Shown in pieces: positions 39,256 through 49,061 of a stretch of 49,141 bases of DNA (its first letter is position 1; each line of letters opens with the position of its first letter). The notes under the pieces were generated by a model, which saw only the letters and a program-made list of their open reading frames with translations, had not been told where the DNA came from and made no database searches. Both the position numbers and the translations under genes were made by a program. The DNA is from Microcoleus sp. FACHB-1515 (lineage in GTDB: Bacteria; Cyanobacteriota; Cyanobacteriia; Elainellales; Elainellaceae). The stretch covers positions 1 through 49,141 of the forward strand of contig NZ_JACJPO010000057.1 of assembly GCF_014696105.1 (NCBI RefSeq). Direction: 5' to 3'.

Positions 39256-39311
39256 GTACAGACGCGAGATCTCGCGTCTGTACGTTAGCCATAAGATCTC
39301 GCGTCTGTACG
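39256..39311. repeat. Perfect 28-base palindrome plus a third half-copy
   Basis: From 39256 to 39283 the sequence is a perfect palindrome (half-site GTACAGACGCGAGA). The half-site AGATCTCGCGTCTGTACG recurs at 39294-39311. Just upstream are direct repeats of GGGTGTCG (about 39225-39256). Such palindromes are common dispersed elements in cyanobacterial spacers. It could form a cruciform and may end transcription between asnS and its upstream neighbour. Confidence 0.85.
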
Positions 39312-39320
39312 GGATGGGAA

Positions 39321-39677
39321 TTAGCCGTGAACGATCGCCCGCAGCAGCCAGCCAATCACAATTCCTAAGCCCAAAAATCGCACCGCCTGCCAAAACGCTT
39401 CTTTCAGTCCGCTCCAGGAAAATAAATGACTTTCGAGGGCGAGTTCGAGGGCATCAAGCTGTTCGCGGACGCGCTTCAGTTCCGCTTGCGTTTGGGGTGA
39501 TTGGCGTCTGCGCTGCAATTCGATCGATCGCTGCCTCAGTTCTTGCTGCCGCTGCTGGTCGGTTTTCACCTGCTCAAAGCGCGATCGCAACTCGACGACG
39601 GACTGTTCGAGTTCTTGCAGCGATCGCTCAAATTCTTGCGGATCAAATGGCGATTCAGAAGCGGGCATAGGGCGCAT
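39321..39677 (-). CDS. Coiled-coil protein with a C-terminal membrane helix, unknown function
   Basis: About 118 residues. Most of the protein is a Glu/Gln/Arg-rich coiled coil (LQELEQSVVELRSRFEQVK and onward), ending in one hydrophobic helix, FLGLGIVIGWLLRAIV, that would anchor it by its C-terminus. The start may be ATG 39677 or 39668. Proteins of this shape are common and poorly studied in cyanobacteria. No motif points to a role. Confidence 0.7.
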   Translation of the reverse strand: MRPMPASESPFDPQEFERSLQELEQSVVELRSRFEQVKTDQQRQQELRQRSIELQRRRQSPQTQAELKRVREQLDALELALESHLFSWSGLKEAFWQAVRFLGLGIVIGWLLRAIVHG

Positions 39678-39811
39678 CAAAAAATAAGGTGAACCGTTTC
39701 AAGCCGAACGGTTCATTACTCAACATTCTCCTTTACACTCAAGCTTTTTCAAATCATTTTCAACCGCAAAGAGCGCTAGAGTTTTCACACGCTTTAATTT
39801 TGTGCTTGTTT

Positions 39812-42800
39812 ATGCCGATGCAATTGTTCGATCGCGTCAGTCGCGCTTCATTGCGATCGATCGCGCTGCTAATTGGTGCGCTGATTGGGTTTGAACTGGT
39901 GGCGGCACTGGTGGCGGAGCGATCGTGGTTTGTCGAAGTCGGCTATCTGCAAGTGTTTCAGGTGCGGCTGGCAATGCAGGCAGGTTTGGCACTGCTGGGC
40001 TTTGGGCTGGGAGCCGTTTTGCTGGGCGGCAATTTGGCGATCGCGAAGCGCTCCGGGAACCGTATCGCCCGTCGCTGCATTGCGCCCGCTGACGCGACTT
40101 TGCCGGGACGATTGCCGTTTCGACGCTTGCTGCTAGCAACGATCGCGCTGAGCGTGGCGATCGCGGGCTTGGTGATTTTCTACGGCCAAACGGCCTTGCA
40201 AGCTTGGCATTCGCGTCCCTCTGTTGCCCTGCCGATCACGCTGAGCGGCGTGGGGATCGCGATCGCGGTTGTGCTGCTGCTGTTTGGGGAACCTGCGCTG
40301 TGGGCGATCGCGCTGCTGCTGAGTTTGGCTTGCGCTCTGGTGCTGTCAGACCAGTGGCAAACGGTTTTGCTCGGATTTCACCGCAGCGCGTTTGGGCGAA
40401 CTGAGCCGCTGTTTGGCCGCGATTTGGGCGACTACATTTTTCAGTTGCCGCTGTGGGAACTGATTACGTTTTGGCTGGTCGGCCTGCTGGCGATCGCGCT
40501 GGCTTCGGTTTTGCTGGTGTATTTGCGATCGAACGACAGCATCAGCCAAGGGGAATTTCTTGGTTTTGCCTCGGTTCAGCGACGCCACCTGAGCGCGATC
40601 GGTGGCGGACTGATGCTGACAGTTGCGCTCAACGACTGGCTCGATCGCTACCGTCTTTTGTACGATCCGGGCAACGCCAGCTACGGTGCGAGCTATGTGG
40701 ACGTAACGATTCAGCTTCCGGTTGAAACGGGGTTGAGCTTTTTGGCCTTGGCGATCGCGCTGTTTCTGCTGGGTCGCGCGATTGCTTGGCCGCGCCTGAC
40801 CGTGAGCGATCGCGTCTGGTCAACCCGCCAGCCGTTGCCTGTCACCACTGCGCCTCGCCAAGCGACCAGCGCGATCGCCACTCGCGAGGCGGCGCGTCCA
40901 ATCTTGCGATCGCTTCAAACTACCGCGCCACCGAAGCCAAAGCTGCGATTTAATCCTTACATTTCGCTGTTTAGTGCGCTGCTGCTGTATGCGCTGATTG
41001 CAATTTTGTTTCGTGGCTTGCTGCCGCTAGCCGTACAGCGTCTCGTTGTGCAGCCAAACGAACTGTTGCGCGAACAGCCGTTTATTGAGCGGACGATCGC
41101 CGCCACGCGCAACGCCTTTGAACTGGACGAAATCGATACGCAAAATTTTGACGTGCAGGACAACCTGACGCTGGAAGCGATCGATCGCAACGACCTGACG
41201 ATCCGCAATATCCGCCTCTGGGATACGCGACCACTTCTGCAAACGAATCGCCAGCTTCAGCGCTTTCGTCCCTACTACGAATTTCCCGGTGCGGATATCG
41301 ATCGCTACACGCTTTCCACGCCCGCAGGCGGCGAACAGCAGCAGGTACTAATCGCCGCTCGCGAACTCGACTACACCGCCGTCCCCAGCGATGCCCAAAC
41401 TTGGGTGAACGAGCATTTGGTTTACACGCACGGCTTCGGCTTCACGCTCAGTCCGGTCAACGTGGCAGCGGAAGGCGGACTGCCCGACTATCTGATTCAA
41501 GGCATCGAGCATCGATCGAGCAGCGATCGCGTCCGCAACAGCATTCCCGTCGGCATTCCGCGCATCTACTACGGCGAAATCACCAATACGCACATCTACG
41601 CGCCGACTCGCGTCCGCGAACTCGATTTTCCCAGCGGCAGCGACAACGTTTACAACACCTACGACGGACAGGGCGGCATCCCGATCGCGCCATTTTGGAA
41701 ACGCTTGATCTTCGCCAACTATTTGCGCGACTGGCAGCTTTTATTCAACCAGGATTTCACTCCGGCCACCCGCGTTCTGTTTCGCCGCAACATTGTCGAT
41801 CGCGTCCGGGCGATCGCTCCGTTCTTGCAGCTCGATGGCGATCCCTATCTGGTCGCGGCAAATGCCGAGTTTCGAGAATCGCCGCCCGACGCAACGCCAA
41901 ACACCCTGTACTGGATTATTGATGCGTACACAACCAGCGATCGCTACCCCTACTCGGCTCCGGGCGAGAATGCTTTCAACTACATTCGCAACTCGGTCAA
42001 AGTCGTGGTCGATGCCTATCACGGCACGGTGCGGTTTTTCGTGGCAGATGAGCAAGACCCGATCGTGCAGTCGTGGAGCCGAATTTTTCCCGGCATGATG
42101 CAGCCTTTAGCAGAACTGCCGGATTCGCTGCGGGCACATCTGCGCTATCCCCAAGACTTCTATCGCATCCAGTCGGATCAACTGATGCTCTATCACATGA
42201 TTGACCCGCAGGTGTTCTACAACCGCGAAGATTTGTGGAGAGCGCCGAACGAAATCTACGGCAGCGAACCGCAAGTCGTGCAGCCCTACTATCTGATCAT
42301 GAAGCTGCCCGATACCGTTCCGGGAGCGCTTCGCGATCGAGAGACCGAAGAATTTTTGCTGTTTCGCCCGTTCACGCCTGCCCAGCGCACCAACTTGATC
42401 GCATGGCTAGCGGCGCGATCGGACATTAGCAGGAGCGATCGCGGCGATCGTCCCGGTCGGCTGATTTTGTACCGCTTCTCCAAGCAAGAACTCGTGTTTG
42501 GAACCGAACAGCTTGAAGCGCGAATCAATCAAGATCCGGTGATTTCGCAGCAAATTTCGCTGTGGAATCGGCAAGGCTCGCGCGTGGTTCAAGGCAACTT
42601 GCTCGTGATTCCGATCGAAAATTCGCTGCTCTACGTTGAACCGCTCTACCTGGAAGCCGAACAGAACGAACTGCCAACTCTGGTGCGCGTGATTGTGGCC
42701 TATGGCAATCGCATCGTCATGGCCGAAACGCTTCAGCAGGCGATTCAATCCGTCTTTCGATCGCCCACGACAGAAGCTCCAGCGATCGTGCGTCCCGTCG

Positions 42801-42820
42801 AGGAAGGCGTCAGCAACTAG
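39812..42820 (+). CDS. UPF0182-family large membrane protein
   Basis: About 1002 residues from ATG 39812. The N-terminal third holds about seven hydrophobic helices (for example [20 protein letters not shown] and [20 protein letters not shown]), followed by a large extracytoplasmic domain from about residue 420 with many acidic and aromatic residues. This is the layout of UPF0182 (COG1615), found in cyanobacteria and actinobacteria; function unknown. The frame is open to 39689, but the earlier part is not membrane-like or conserved. It ends 94 bases before ilvC. Confidence 0.88.
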   Translation: MPMQLFDRVSRASLRSIALLIGALIGFELVAALVAERSWFVEVGYLQVFQVRLAMQAGLALLGFGLGAVLLGGNLAIAKRSGNRIARRCIAPADATLPGRLPFRRLLLATIALSVAIAGLVIFYGQTALQAWHSRPSVALPITLSGVGIAIAVVLLLFGEPALWAIALLLSLACALVLSDQWQTVLLGFHRSAFGRTEPLFGRDLGDYIFQLPLWELITFWLVGLLAIALASVLLVYLRSNDSISQGEFLGFASVQRRHLSAIGGGLMLTVALNDWLDRYRLLYDPGNASYGASYVDVTIQLPVETGLSFLALAIALFLLGRAIAWPRLTVSDRVWSTRQPLPVTTAPRQATSAIATREAARPILRSLQTTAPPKPKLRFNPYISLFSALLLYALIAILFRGLLPLAVQRLVVQPNELLREQPFIERTIAATRNAFELDEIDTQNFDVQDNLTLEAIDRNDLTIRNIRLWDTRPLLQTNRQLQRFRPYYEFPGADIDRYTLSTPAGGEQQQVLIAARELDYTAVPSDAQTWVNEHLVYTHGFGFTLSPVNVAAEGGLPDYLIQGIEHRSSSDRVRNSIPVGIPRIYYGEITNTHIYAPTRVRELDFPSGSDNVYNTYDGQGGIPIAPFWKRLIFANYLRDWQLLFNQDFTPATRVLFRRNIVDRVRAIAPFLQLDGDPYLVAANAEFRESPPDATPNTLYWIIDAYTTSDRYPYSAPGENAFNYIRNSVKVVVDAYHGTVRFFVADEQDPIVQSWSRIFPGMMQPLAELPDSLRAHLRYPQDFYRIQSDQLMLYHMIDPQVFYNREDLWRAPNEIYGSEPQVVQPYYLIMKLPDTVPGALRDRETEEFLLFRPFTPAQRTNLIAWLAARSDISRSDRGDRPGRLILYRFSKQELVFGTEQLEARINQDPVISQQISLWNRQGSRVVQGNLLVIPIENSLLYVEPLYLEAEQNELPTLVRVIVAYGNRIVMAETLQQAIQSVFRSPTTEAPAIVRPVEEGVSN

Positions 42821-42914
42821 CCGAGGCGTCGATCGCGCCGCTTGGGTGGCGGCTCAGATGGTAAAATCAAGAGCTTGCATATTCACTACCTCGACTGCGG
42901 GACGGAGAAATTTT

Positions 42915-43907
42915 ATGGCTCGGATGTACTACGACGCGGACGCCAATCTCGATTTACTCAACGGCAAAACGATCGCCATCATCGGCTACGGTTCGCAAGG
43001 TCACGCTCACGCCCTCAACCTCAAAGACAGCGGCCTGAACGTGATTGTCGGCTTATATCCCGGTAGCAAATCCGCAGCCAAAGCCGAAGCCGCTGGCCTA
43101 ACGGTAAAATCCGTCGCGGATGCGTCTGCCGCTGCCGATTTCATTATGATTTTGCTGCCCGACGAAGTACAACGAACCGTTTATCAAGCCGAAATTGAAC
43201 CGAACCTCAAGCCTGGAAAAGTTTTGGCCTTCGCGCACGGCTTTAACATCCACTTCGCGCAGGTCGTGCCTCCTCCCGATGTCGATGTCGTCATGATCGC
43301 ACCCAAAGGTCCCGGCCACCTCGTCCGTCGCACTTATGAGCAGGGTCAAGGCGTCCCCTGTCTATTTGCCGTGTATCAAGATGCAACGGGGCAGGCTCGC
43401 GATCGCGCAATGGCCTATGCCAAAGGCGTTGGCGGCACTCGCGCCGGAATCCTGGAAACCAGCTTCCGCGAAGAAACCGAAACCGATTTGTTTGGCGAAC
43501 AGGTCGTCTTGTGCGGCGGCCTCAGCGCGTTGATCAAAGCCGGATTTGAAACGCTGGTCGAAGCAGGCTATCAGCCAGAAGTTGCCTATTTCGAGTGTCT
43601 GCACGAAGTCAAGCTGATCGTTGATCTCGTTGTGGAAGGTGGACTTGCCCAAATGCGCGACAGCATTTCCAACACGGCAGAGTATGGCGACTACACGCGC
43701 GGACCGCGCATCGTCACCGACCAAACTCGCGCAGAAATGCGTAAAGTCCTGACCGAAATTCAAACCGGACAGTTTGCCCGCGAATTCGTCCTGGAAAATC
43801 AATCGGGCAAAGCCGGATTTACGGCCATGCGTCGCCGCGAAGCTGAACATGCGATCGAAGAAGTCGGAAAGGATCTGCGGGCGATGTTTAGCTGGTTGAA
43901 GAAGTAG
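42915..43907 (+). CDS. ilvC: Ketol-acid reductoisomerase (NADP+)
   Basis: A 330-residue class I KARI that converts acetolactate or acetohydroxybutyrate to the dihydroxy acid in valine, leucine and isoleucine synthesis. The NADPH loop [13 protein letters not shown] is at residues 22-34. The metal-binding acidic region is in [13 protein letters not shown], and [13 protein letters not shown] is intact. ATG 42915 follows GGAG by seven bases; the frame is open upstream into UPF0182 but [12 protein letters not shown] is the known N-terminus. Confidence 0.97.
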   Translation: MARMYYDADANLDLLNGKTIAIIGYGSQGHAHALNLKDSGLNVIVGLYPGSKSAAKAEAAGLTVKSVADASAAADFIMILLPDEVQRTVYQAEIEPNLKPGKVLAFAHGFNIHFAQVVPPPDVDVVMIAPKGPGHLVRRTYEQGQGVPCLFAVYQDATGQARDRAMAYAKGVGGTRAGILETSFREETETDLFGEQVVLCGGLSALIKAGFETLVEAGYQPEVAYFECLHEVKLIVDLVVEGGLAQMRDSISNTAEYGDYTRGPRIVTDQTRAEMRKVLTEIQTGQFAREFVLENQSGKAGFTAMRRREAEHAIEEVGKDLRAMFSWLKK

Positions 43908-43958
43908 GAATCTGGAGGTCGGGGATCGAATGTCAGCAAACAGCCGATCCTCGATCGC

Positions 43959-44429
43959 TCAAACCTTCTTGACTTCTTCCAGCAGCCCGCGACAGGCATC
44001 CATCAGCAAATCGATCACGTAGGTAAATCCCGATTGGCCACCATAGTAGGGATCGGGCACTTCTCTGTCGGAATGCGATCGGCAAAAGTCGCACATCAGG
44101 CGCACTTTGTCGCGATATTTTCCAGTGCGATCGATCGCCAAAATGTCTTCGTAGTTCGCCTTGTCCATCGCCAGAATCAAATCAAAGTTCTCGAAGTCAG
44201 CAGCAACGAATTGGCGAGCGCTGCCCGTCATGGTGATACCCTGCTGGGCGGCGGCCATTGTCATGCGTCGATCGGGCGGACTGCCGATGTGATAGTTGGA
44301 GGTTCCGGCAGAATCACAGATGATTTGGTCGCTCAAGCCTGCTTCGGCAATCAAATGATTCATGATGTTTTCGGCAGAGGGTGATCGACAGATGTTGCCG
44401 AGACAGACAAACAGCAGCTTGTAGGGCAT
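43959..44429 (-). CDS. Low-molecular-weight protein-tyrosine phosphatase
   Basis: A 156-residue phosphatase. The P-loop CLGNICRS has nucleophile C9 and R15, and the general acid lies in VPDPYYGGQSG. Length is typical. In cyanobacteria such enzymes may act on tyrosine-phosphorylated proteins or polysaccharide-export kinases, but no partner is adjacent. Convergent with ilvC. Confidence 0.93.
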   Translation of the reverse strand: MPYKLLFVCLGNICRSPSAENIMNHLIAEAGLSDQIICDSAGTSNYHIGSPPDRRMTMAAAQQGITMTGSARQFVAADFENFDLILAMDKANYEDILAIDRTGKYRDKVRLMCDFCRSHSDREVPDPYYGGQSGFTYVIDLLMDACRGLLEEVKKV

Positions 44430-44493
44430 GGGCGGAAAAATGTTATGATTGCGAAAGCTAACTGCGATCGTAACTCAGTCGCGGTTTGGCTAA

Positions 44494-44566
44494 GGGCATG
44501 TAGCTCAGTGGATAGAGCACCAGGTTCCGGTCCTGGGTGTCGGGGGTTCGAGTCCCTCCATGCTCG
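44494..44566 (+). tRNA. tRNA-Arg (anticodon CCG)
   Basis: Cloverleaf by eye: acceptor GGGCATG/CATGCTC with one G-T pair, D-arm with AGCTCAGTGGATAGAGC, anticodon stem CCAGG/CCTGG around TTCCGGT (anticodon CCG), and T-arm GGGGGTTCGAGTCCCTC. Discriminator G at 44566. CCA is not encoded. Confidence 0.95.
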
Positions 44567-44588
44567 TAATTGATGTGATAGAAATGAA

Positions 44589-44672
44589 GCTACTGAGGTA
44601 GCACCGCAACATCACCGATGTTATGAAGACTAGGTGAGAGGATGGCAACTTAGCCCTTGGTCGCCGTAGTCT
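44589..44672 (+). ncRNA. Folded RNA between tRNA-Arg and the NACHT gene
   Basis: Three consecutive stems: GCTAC-TGAG-GTAGC (44589-44602); AACATC-ACC-GATGTT (44608-44622); and AGACTAGGTGA (44627-44637) with TCGCC-G-TAGTCT (44661-44672), 11 pairs with one bulged G and one T-G pair, enclosing GGC-AACTTA-GCC. The last helix ends three bases before the ATG. From memory the pattern recalls the HEARO/IscB-associated RNAs (omega RNA), but no IscB gene follows; I am not sure of this. It could also be a plain 5'-UTR element of the NACHT gene. Confidence 0.5.
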
Positions 44673-44675
44673 GAT

Positions 44676-45692
44676 ATGTCAGCTTCGATCGATTTTCAGC
44701 CGTATTTGACTGCACTCGCAACCGCTTATAAAAAGTGGTGGAAGCTTTACACCTTGACTGACGTTGAAGGGAAGCAACGGCACTTAAAGGATGCGCCACC
44801 GATTTTTGACTTTGGGTTGATGGCGCAGACAGTGAAGGAGGAGCGAGAACAGCAGCAGGAAGCGAAAGTTGAGCGTTTCCCCGTGCTGGAGGGAATTCGT
44901 AACCATACCAATCAGCATGACAAGTATACCGATCGCCATGTGTTGTTAGTTGGGCGACCGGGATCGGGAAAATCTACGACACTGGCACGATTGCTTTTTG
45001 AAGAGGCAACGACAAATCAGGCAAGAATTCCGATACTGATAGAACTGCGCTACTGGCAAGGGTTGATCGAACAATTGATTCTCAATTCGTTTGCTCGATA
45101 TGGCCTACGATTGACGGCAAATCAATTGGAAACGGTGCTTTCGCGATCGCTCATTCTCTTCGATGGTGTAAATGAGTTGCCGTCAGAGGAAGCAAAATTT
45201 CAGCTTTCTAGCTTTCGTCGCAACCATCTGAAATTGCCAATGATCTTCACCACACGAGATTTAAGTTTGGGTGGAGATCTGGGAATTGAGCAGAAATTAG
45301 AAATGCTGCCGCTCAATGAAACGCAAATGCAGGCGTTTATTCGAGTCTATGTGCCGGAGCAAGCGGAAGTAATGCTGCGGCAATTACGTGACCGACTGCG
45401 CGAGTTTGGAAAAACGCCATTGCTGCTGTTCATGCTATGCGAAGTATTTCAGCAATCTCCTGAGAATCAATTGCCTTCTAACCTAGCAGGAGTTTTTCAG
45501 GCTTTTACGAATATGTATGAAGTTAGCAGTATTCGTAAGCACGAAGTCGCGCTGCTGAAAGGCGATGTAAGACCGCTGAGCGATCGAAGGCTGTGGAAGA
45601 AAGCTTTGACAACTTTAGCCGCAGCTATGATGCAGGGAAAAACACCTGTTGAATTTCGATTGGTGGTAGAACGAGAAGAAGCGGAACGATAA
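44676..45692 (+). CDS. NACHT-domain STAND NTPase, N-terminal fragment (split by an in-frame stop)
   Basis: A 338-residue frame. After an N-terminal segment typical of cyanobacterial NACHT proteins (SASIDFQPYLTALATAYKKW) comes the NTPase: Walker A VGRPGSGKSTTLARLL near residues 92-107, Walker B ILFDGVNELPSEEA near 160, and a sensor region MIFTTRD. The frame stops at TAA 45690-45692, yet the same frame continues beyond it with LGKVFPTEQFPVRDILDDLL and QLIQEYYAAEHL, the conserved winged-helix end of a NACHT module. The whole protein would be 1298 residues. STAND NTPases of this kind act in antiphage defence or signalling. The fragment alone is probably inactive. Confidence 0.88.
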   Translation: MSASIDFQPYLTALATAYKKWWKLYTLTDVEGKQRHLKDAPPIFDFGLMAQTVKEEREQQQEAKVERFPVLEGIRNHTNQHDKYTDRHVLLVGRPGSGKSTTLARLLFEEATTNQARIPILIELRYWQGLIEQLILNSFARYGLRLTANQLETVLSRSLILFDGVNELPSEEAKFQLSSFRRNHLKLPMIFTTRDLSLGGDLGIEQKLEMLPLNETQMQAFIRVYVPEQAEVMLRQLRDRLREFGKTPLLLFMLCEVFQQSPENQLPSNLAGVFQAFTNMYEVSSIRKHEVALLKGDVRPLSDRRLWKKALTTLAAAMMQGKTPVEFRLVVEREEAER

Positions 45693-45848
45693 CTAGGCAA
45701 AGTTTTTCCAACCGAGCAGTTTCCAGTTCGAGACATTCTAGACGATTTACTAAAGTATCATCTGCTGCAAAATCATAGTGCAAACAAAATTGAGTTTTGC
45801 CATCAACTCATCCAAGAATATTATGCGGCTGAACATCTGCGTCAACTA

Positions 45849-48572
45849 TTGCCAAATTTGACGGACGAGCAACTGCAACGAAATTACCTCAACTATTTGA
45901 AGTGGACAGAATCGATCGCTTTAATGTTGGCACTAGAAGATCGAAAAGTACAAGTGCTGCGCGTAGTAGAATTGGCTGTGGAAGTCGATCGAAGGTTAGG
46001 GGCAAGGCTATCAGGCGAAGTGCAGCCGGAGTTTCAGGCAGAAACAGTTGATTGGATCAAACAATTGCTAATTTCTGAATTGCTCAAGGTGGAGCTTCTG
46101 GGTATTACGAGATCTACTGAAGCTGTGCCCGATTTGCTAAGGGCAATTCAAAATTCAGATTCATCTATCCGATGGAGCACAGCGACGGCGTTAGGTCAAA
46201 TCGGTGGGCAAGAATCAGTGCAAGCACTTTTGACAGCCTCGAAAGACTCAGCGTATTTCGTCCGTCTAGCAGCAGTTTCAGCATTAGGAACTATAGGCAG
46301 TAGTGCAGCAAGCAAGGCACTGTTAAAAGTTTTAGAGGGCGCAGCAGATAATGATGTTCATCTTAGAGCAGCTTATGAGCTTGGAAGTCTAGGCAACAAC
46401 ATAGGAATCCAAACGCTAAGTGAAGCTCTGAACCGTCAAGAAAAGTCTGTTGTTCAAAGAGCAATTTTGAATCTAAAGCTATTAAATAGTAAAGTTTCAA
46501 ACTTAGTTCTACTAAAAGCTTTGCATCACCCTAAGTATTACGTATGCAGGCTAGCAGTTCAAGCATTGGGCGAAACTGGTAATGGGGCATGGATTTCAGA
46601 TTTATTGCAAGTTCTAGAACATGAAGATTCTCGTTCATCTGAAATCATTAGCTTGGATGAGAGCGTGATTTTTGCTCTAGGAAAAATAGGCAATAACAAA
46701 GCAATTGCGGCCTTGCTAAGGCTTGCAAAACATTCAAGCTTTATAATCCGAAGCAAGGTGTTAGAAGTGTTCGGAAATCTGCATTGTAAGTTAGCAGTAC
46801 CAACGCTGAGAGAAGCCCTTAAAGATGAAGATGCCGTTATCCGGAGAATTGCAGCTACTTCATTAGGAAAAATAGATGATAGTTTGGCTGTGCCAGACCT
46901 GATAAAAGCCCTAGATGATCCTGAGGTCTGCGTGAGTGCAGCTAGGGTAATAGGGGAACTTCGCAGCAAAGAAGCTGTCCCAAAGCTTCTAAAGCTGTTA
47001 AAAGATGAAAATCACCACACTCGTCAGGCTGCATCTGATGCGCTAGGAGAAATTGGCGGAGGGAAAGCCATTAAAGAACTATTGAAACTCTTAAAGCATC
47101 CGACTTTCCAAACTCAGCAAATAGCAGCTAAAACACTTGGTCTAATTGGTGATAAAACAGCTATTCAAGGACTCAGCGAGGCATTAGAAAAACAAGAAAA
47201 GCTTATTGTAGCTAAAACACTTGAGCTAACAGCTAAAGAACAGATTCGAGAAACTACAGAAGATCTAGAGGAGTTGGAAGGAGTTGCAGCGGATTTAGCA
47301 GTTGCACTTATGCGCTTAAACTGCTGTATAGGAACTTTACTGCTGACCCAGAAGCTTGAAAATCTAACTTCTCATGGAGCATTGTGGGGCTATTTCAGCT
47401 TTGACTTGCCGATGGATTTGGCAATTGAAGCAGCAGTTCCCTTGTTGCTGAAAGCGCTGGAACATCAAAGTATCGAGATTCGATGTAGAGCAGCTTCCGT
47501 ACTAAATTCTAGTTTACATAAAACAAAGAAATTCAGCGTAGTTTTACTTCCAATCATACGGAAAGCCTTGCAGAGCTTAGATGAACTTGTTTCTACTAAT
47601 GCAATGTCAATACTTTGTAGAATTGAGCATAAAGAAGCAATTGAAGAAATATTAAAGAACTTAGAGCACTCGAATTTACTTGTCCAAATACAAGCAGCTT
47701 CCGTATTAGTAAAGTTGGACAATAGGTCTGCGGTTCCAATACTGTTAGAAGGCCTTAAGAGTGAAGATGTTTTTGTACGAAGTAATTCAGCTTTAGCCTT
47801 GGCAAATTCTACTAGCGAAGAAGTGGTTTCTGCTCTTTCTTTTTTGCTAGCTGATCAAGACTTTAAAGCTCAAAATGAGGTAATTAGAGCCTTAGAGAAA
47901 ATTGGGAATCCAAAAGCTCTAGCAACGTTGTGTGAATTAGAAACGAAGTCCTATGATTATGAAGTTGTAATGGCGATCGCCGCCATCCAAAACCGATGCA
48001 AGTTCTACAACTACGAAATTTGGCAGGAAGCTACTCAAGATGCAGCATTAAAAATGCAAGATGGAGGACGGTCGCTACAACTCCCATCTGTTGATCTCCT
48101 TGTTAAAATCGACCAGACTACGCAACAAATCGATCGACGGACACAGCAAATGGCAGCCGAACCCAAATATGATTTCAGCGATGCAAACTTTCATGCTCCA
48201 GTTAACTTTGGTGACAACCCTACGGGCGATTTTATTGGCACTCAAAACAACTACGCTACCGATCCAGAAGTACAAAGCGCGATCGCCGATCTGCGAACTC
48301 TTCTAACGCAGCTTCAAACTCAACATCCCCAGGTCAACACCGAAATCGAAGCCCTCGCTATTCTCGACGCCGAATTCACCGAAATCAAACAATCTAACCG
48401 CTGGAATTTGGCAACCCTCCGCAAACAACTGCTCAATCCTGAACGCCATCTTCAAGCCACCAAAGCTGCTTTAGGAGAAGTTGCGAAACACTATCTAGAA
48501 GAAAGCGTTTGGGCAAAAGCCGGACTCACCTATCTTGATAAGCTCAGCGAAGACCCGAATTACGGAGCATAG
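45849..48572 (+). CDS. HEAT-repeat C-terminal fragment of the split NACHT protein
   Basis: Open in the same frame from 45693; the first ATG is 45849, giving 907 residues. It begins in the end of the NACHT module (NYLKWTESIALMLALE), then carries many HEAT/PBS-lyase-like repeats of about 31 residues (AVPDLLRAIQNSDSSIRW, ALGQIGGQESVQALL and similar), the usual ligand-sensing part of such proteins. The last 150 residues, from MAAEPKYDFSDANFHAP with GDFIGTQNNYA, form a short C-terminal module seen, from memory, in other cyanobacterial effector-type proteins. About 2 kb of the HEAT part lacks CGATCG sites. Whether it is translated on its own is unknown. Confidence 0.85.
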   Translation: MPNLTDEQLQRNYLNYLKWTESIALMLALEDRKVQVLRVVELAVEVDRRLGARLSGEVQPEFQAETVDWIKQLLISELLKVELLGITRSTEAVPDLLRAIQNSDSSIRWSTATALGQIGGQESVQALLTASKDSAYFVRLAAVSALGTIGSSAASKALLKVLEGAADNDVHLRAAYELGSLGNNIGIQTLSEALNRQEKSVVQRAILNLKLLNSKVSNLVLLKALHHPKYYVCRLAVQALGETGNGAWISDLLQVLEHEDSRSSEIISLDESVIFALGKIGNNKAIAALLRLAKHSSFIIRSKVLEVFGNLHCKLAVPTLREALKDEDAVIRRIAATSLGKIDDSLAVPDLIKALDDPEVCVSAARVIGELRSKEAVPKLLKLLKDENHHTRQAASDALGEIGGGKAIKELLKLLKHPTFQTQQIAAKTLGLIGDKTAIQGLSEALEKQEKLIVAKTLELTAKEQIRETTEDLEELEGVAADLAVALMRLNCCIGTLLLTQKLENLTSHGALWGYFSFDLPMDLAIEAAVPLLLKALEHQSIEIRCRAASVLNSSLHKTKKFSVVLLPIIRKALQSLDELVSTNAMSILCRIEHKEAIEEILKNLEHSNLLVQIQAASVLVKLDNRSAVPILLEGLKSEDVFVRSNSALALANSTSEEVVSALSFLLADQDFKAQNEVIRALEKIGNPKALATLCELETKSYDYEVVMAIAAIQNRCKFYNYEIWQEATQDAALKMQDGGRSLQLPSVDLLVKIDQTTQQIDRRTQQMAAEPKYDFSDANFHAPVNFGDNPTGDFIGTQNNYATDPEVQSAIADLRTLLTQLQTQHPQVNTEIEALAILDAEFTEIKQSNRWNLATLRKQLLNPERHLQATKAALGEVAKHYLEESVWAKAGLTYLDKLSEDPNYGA

Positions 48573-48576
48573 TTTT

Positions 48577-48813
48577 ATGCAAATCACGATCGATCTACCC
48601 GACGATATTCAATTAAGTGAAGCCGATCTGCGTACTGAATTGGCGATCGCCCTTTTCCAACAGCACCGTATTACGCTTGGAACAGCCAGCCAGCTTGCCA
48701 GACTTCATCAAATCGAATTCCAAAGACTAATTGCCAATCGCGGCATTTGCATCCACTATGACGTGGAAGATTTAGAGCAAGACCTCGCTAGCCTGCGTCA
48801 AGATGGATGGTGA
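48577..48813 (+). CDS. UPF0175-family antitoxin
   Basis: A 78-residue protein from ATG 48577, four bases after the stop of the HEAT gene. The block TELAIALFQQHRITLGTASQLARL is typical of UPF0175, followed by the helix-turn-helix-like HQIEFQRLIANRGI and an acidic C-terminal region (YDVEDLEQDLASL). It is encoded just before a DUF3368 PIN-like toxin, the classic order, with TGATG overlap. It should neutralise that toxin and bind its own promoter. Confidence 0.9.
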   Translation: MQITIDLPDDIQLSEADLRTELAIALFQQHRITLGTASQLARLHQIEFQRLIANRGICIHYDVEDLEQDLASLRQDGW

Positions 48814-49049
48814 TGCGAATTGTCAGCAATACTTCGCCCTTGAGCAATCTAGCAGTGATTGGCGAAATCAAACTGCTACAACAGATCTATTCAAAAATTC
48901 TAATCCCGCCCGCTGTTCACGATGAACTCATGCGCCTTCCTGAAATTCAGGCCACGATCGCTTCTGGAATTGGTGCAGGTTGGCTTGAGATTCAAATTCC
49001 CAACAATCTTCAACTCATTCAAAATCTTAGAGGACGTTTGAAAAGGTGA
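48813..49049 (+). CDS. DUF3368 PIN-like toxin, truncated
   Basis: The frame starts at ATG 48813 (or 48807), overlapping the antitoxin stop. SNTSPLSNLAVIGEIKLLQQ and ILIPPAVHDELMRLPEIQ are the N-terminal half of the DUF3368/VapC-like PIN fold. Only 78 residues remain; the family is usually about 150-160. The reading changes after LQLIQNL, and an IS5-type transposase end lies within 50 bases, so the gene is cut by an insertion. The C-terminal acidic residues of the PIN site are missing, so this copy is probably inactive. Confidence 0.85.
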   Translation: MRIVSNTSPLSNLAVIGEIKLLQQIYSKILIPPAVHDELMRLPEIQATIASGIGAGWLEIQIPNNLQLIQNLRGRLKR

Positions 49050-49061
49050 GAGGTGTAAGCT

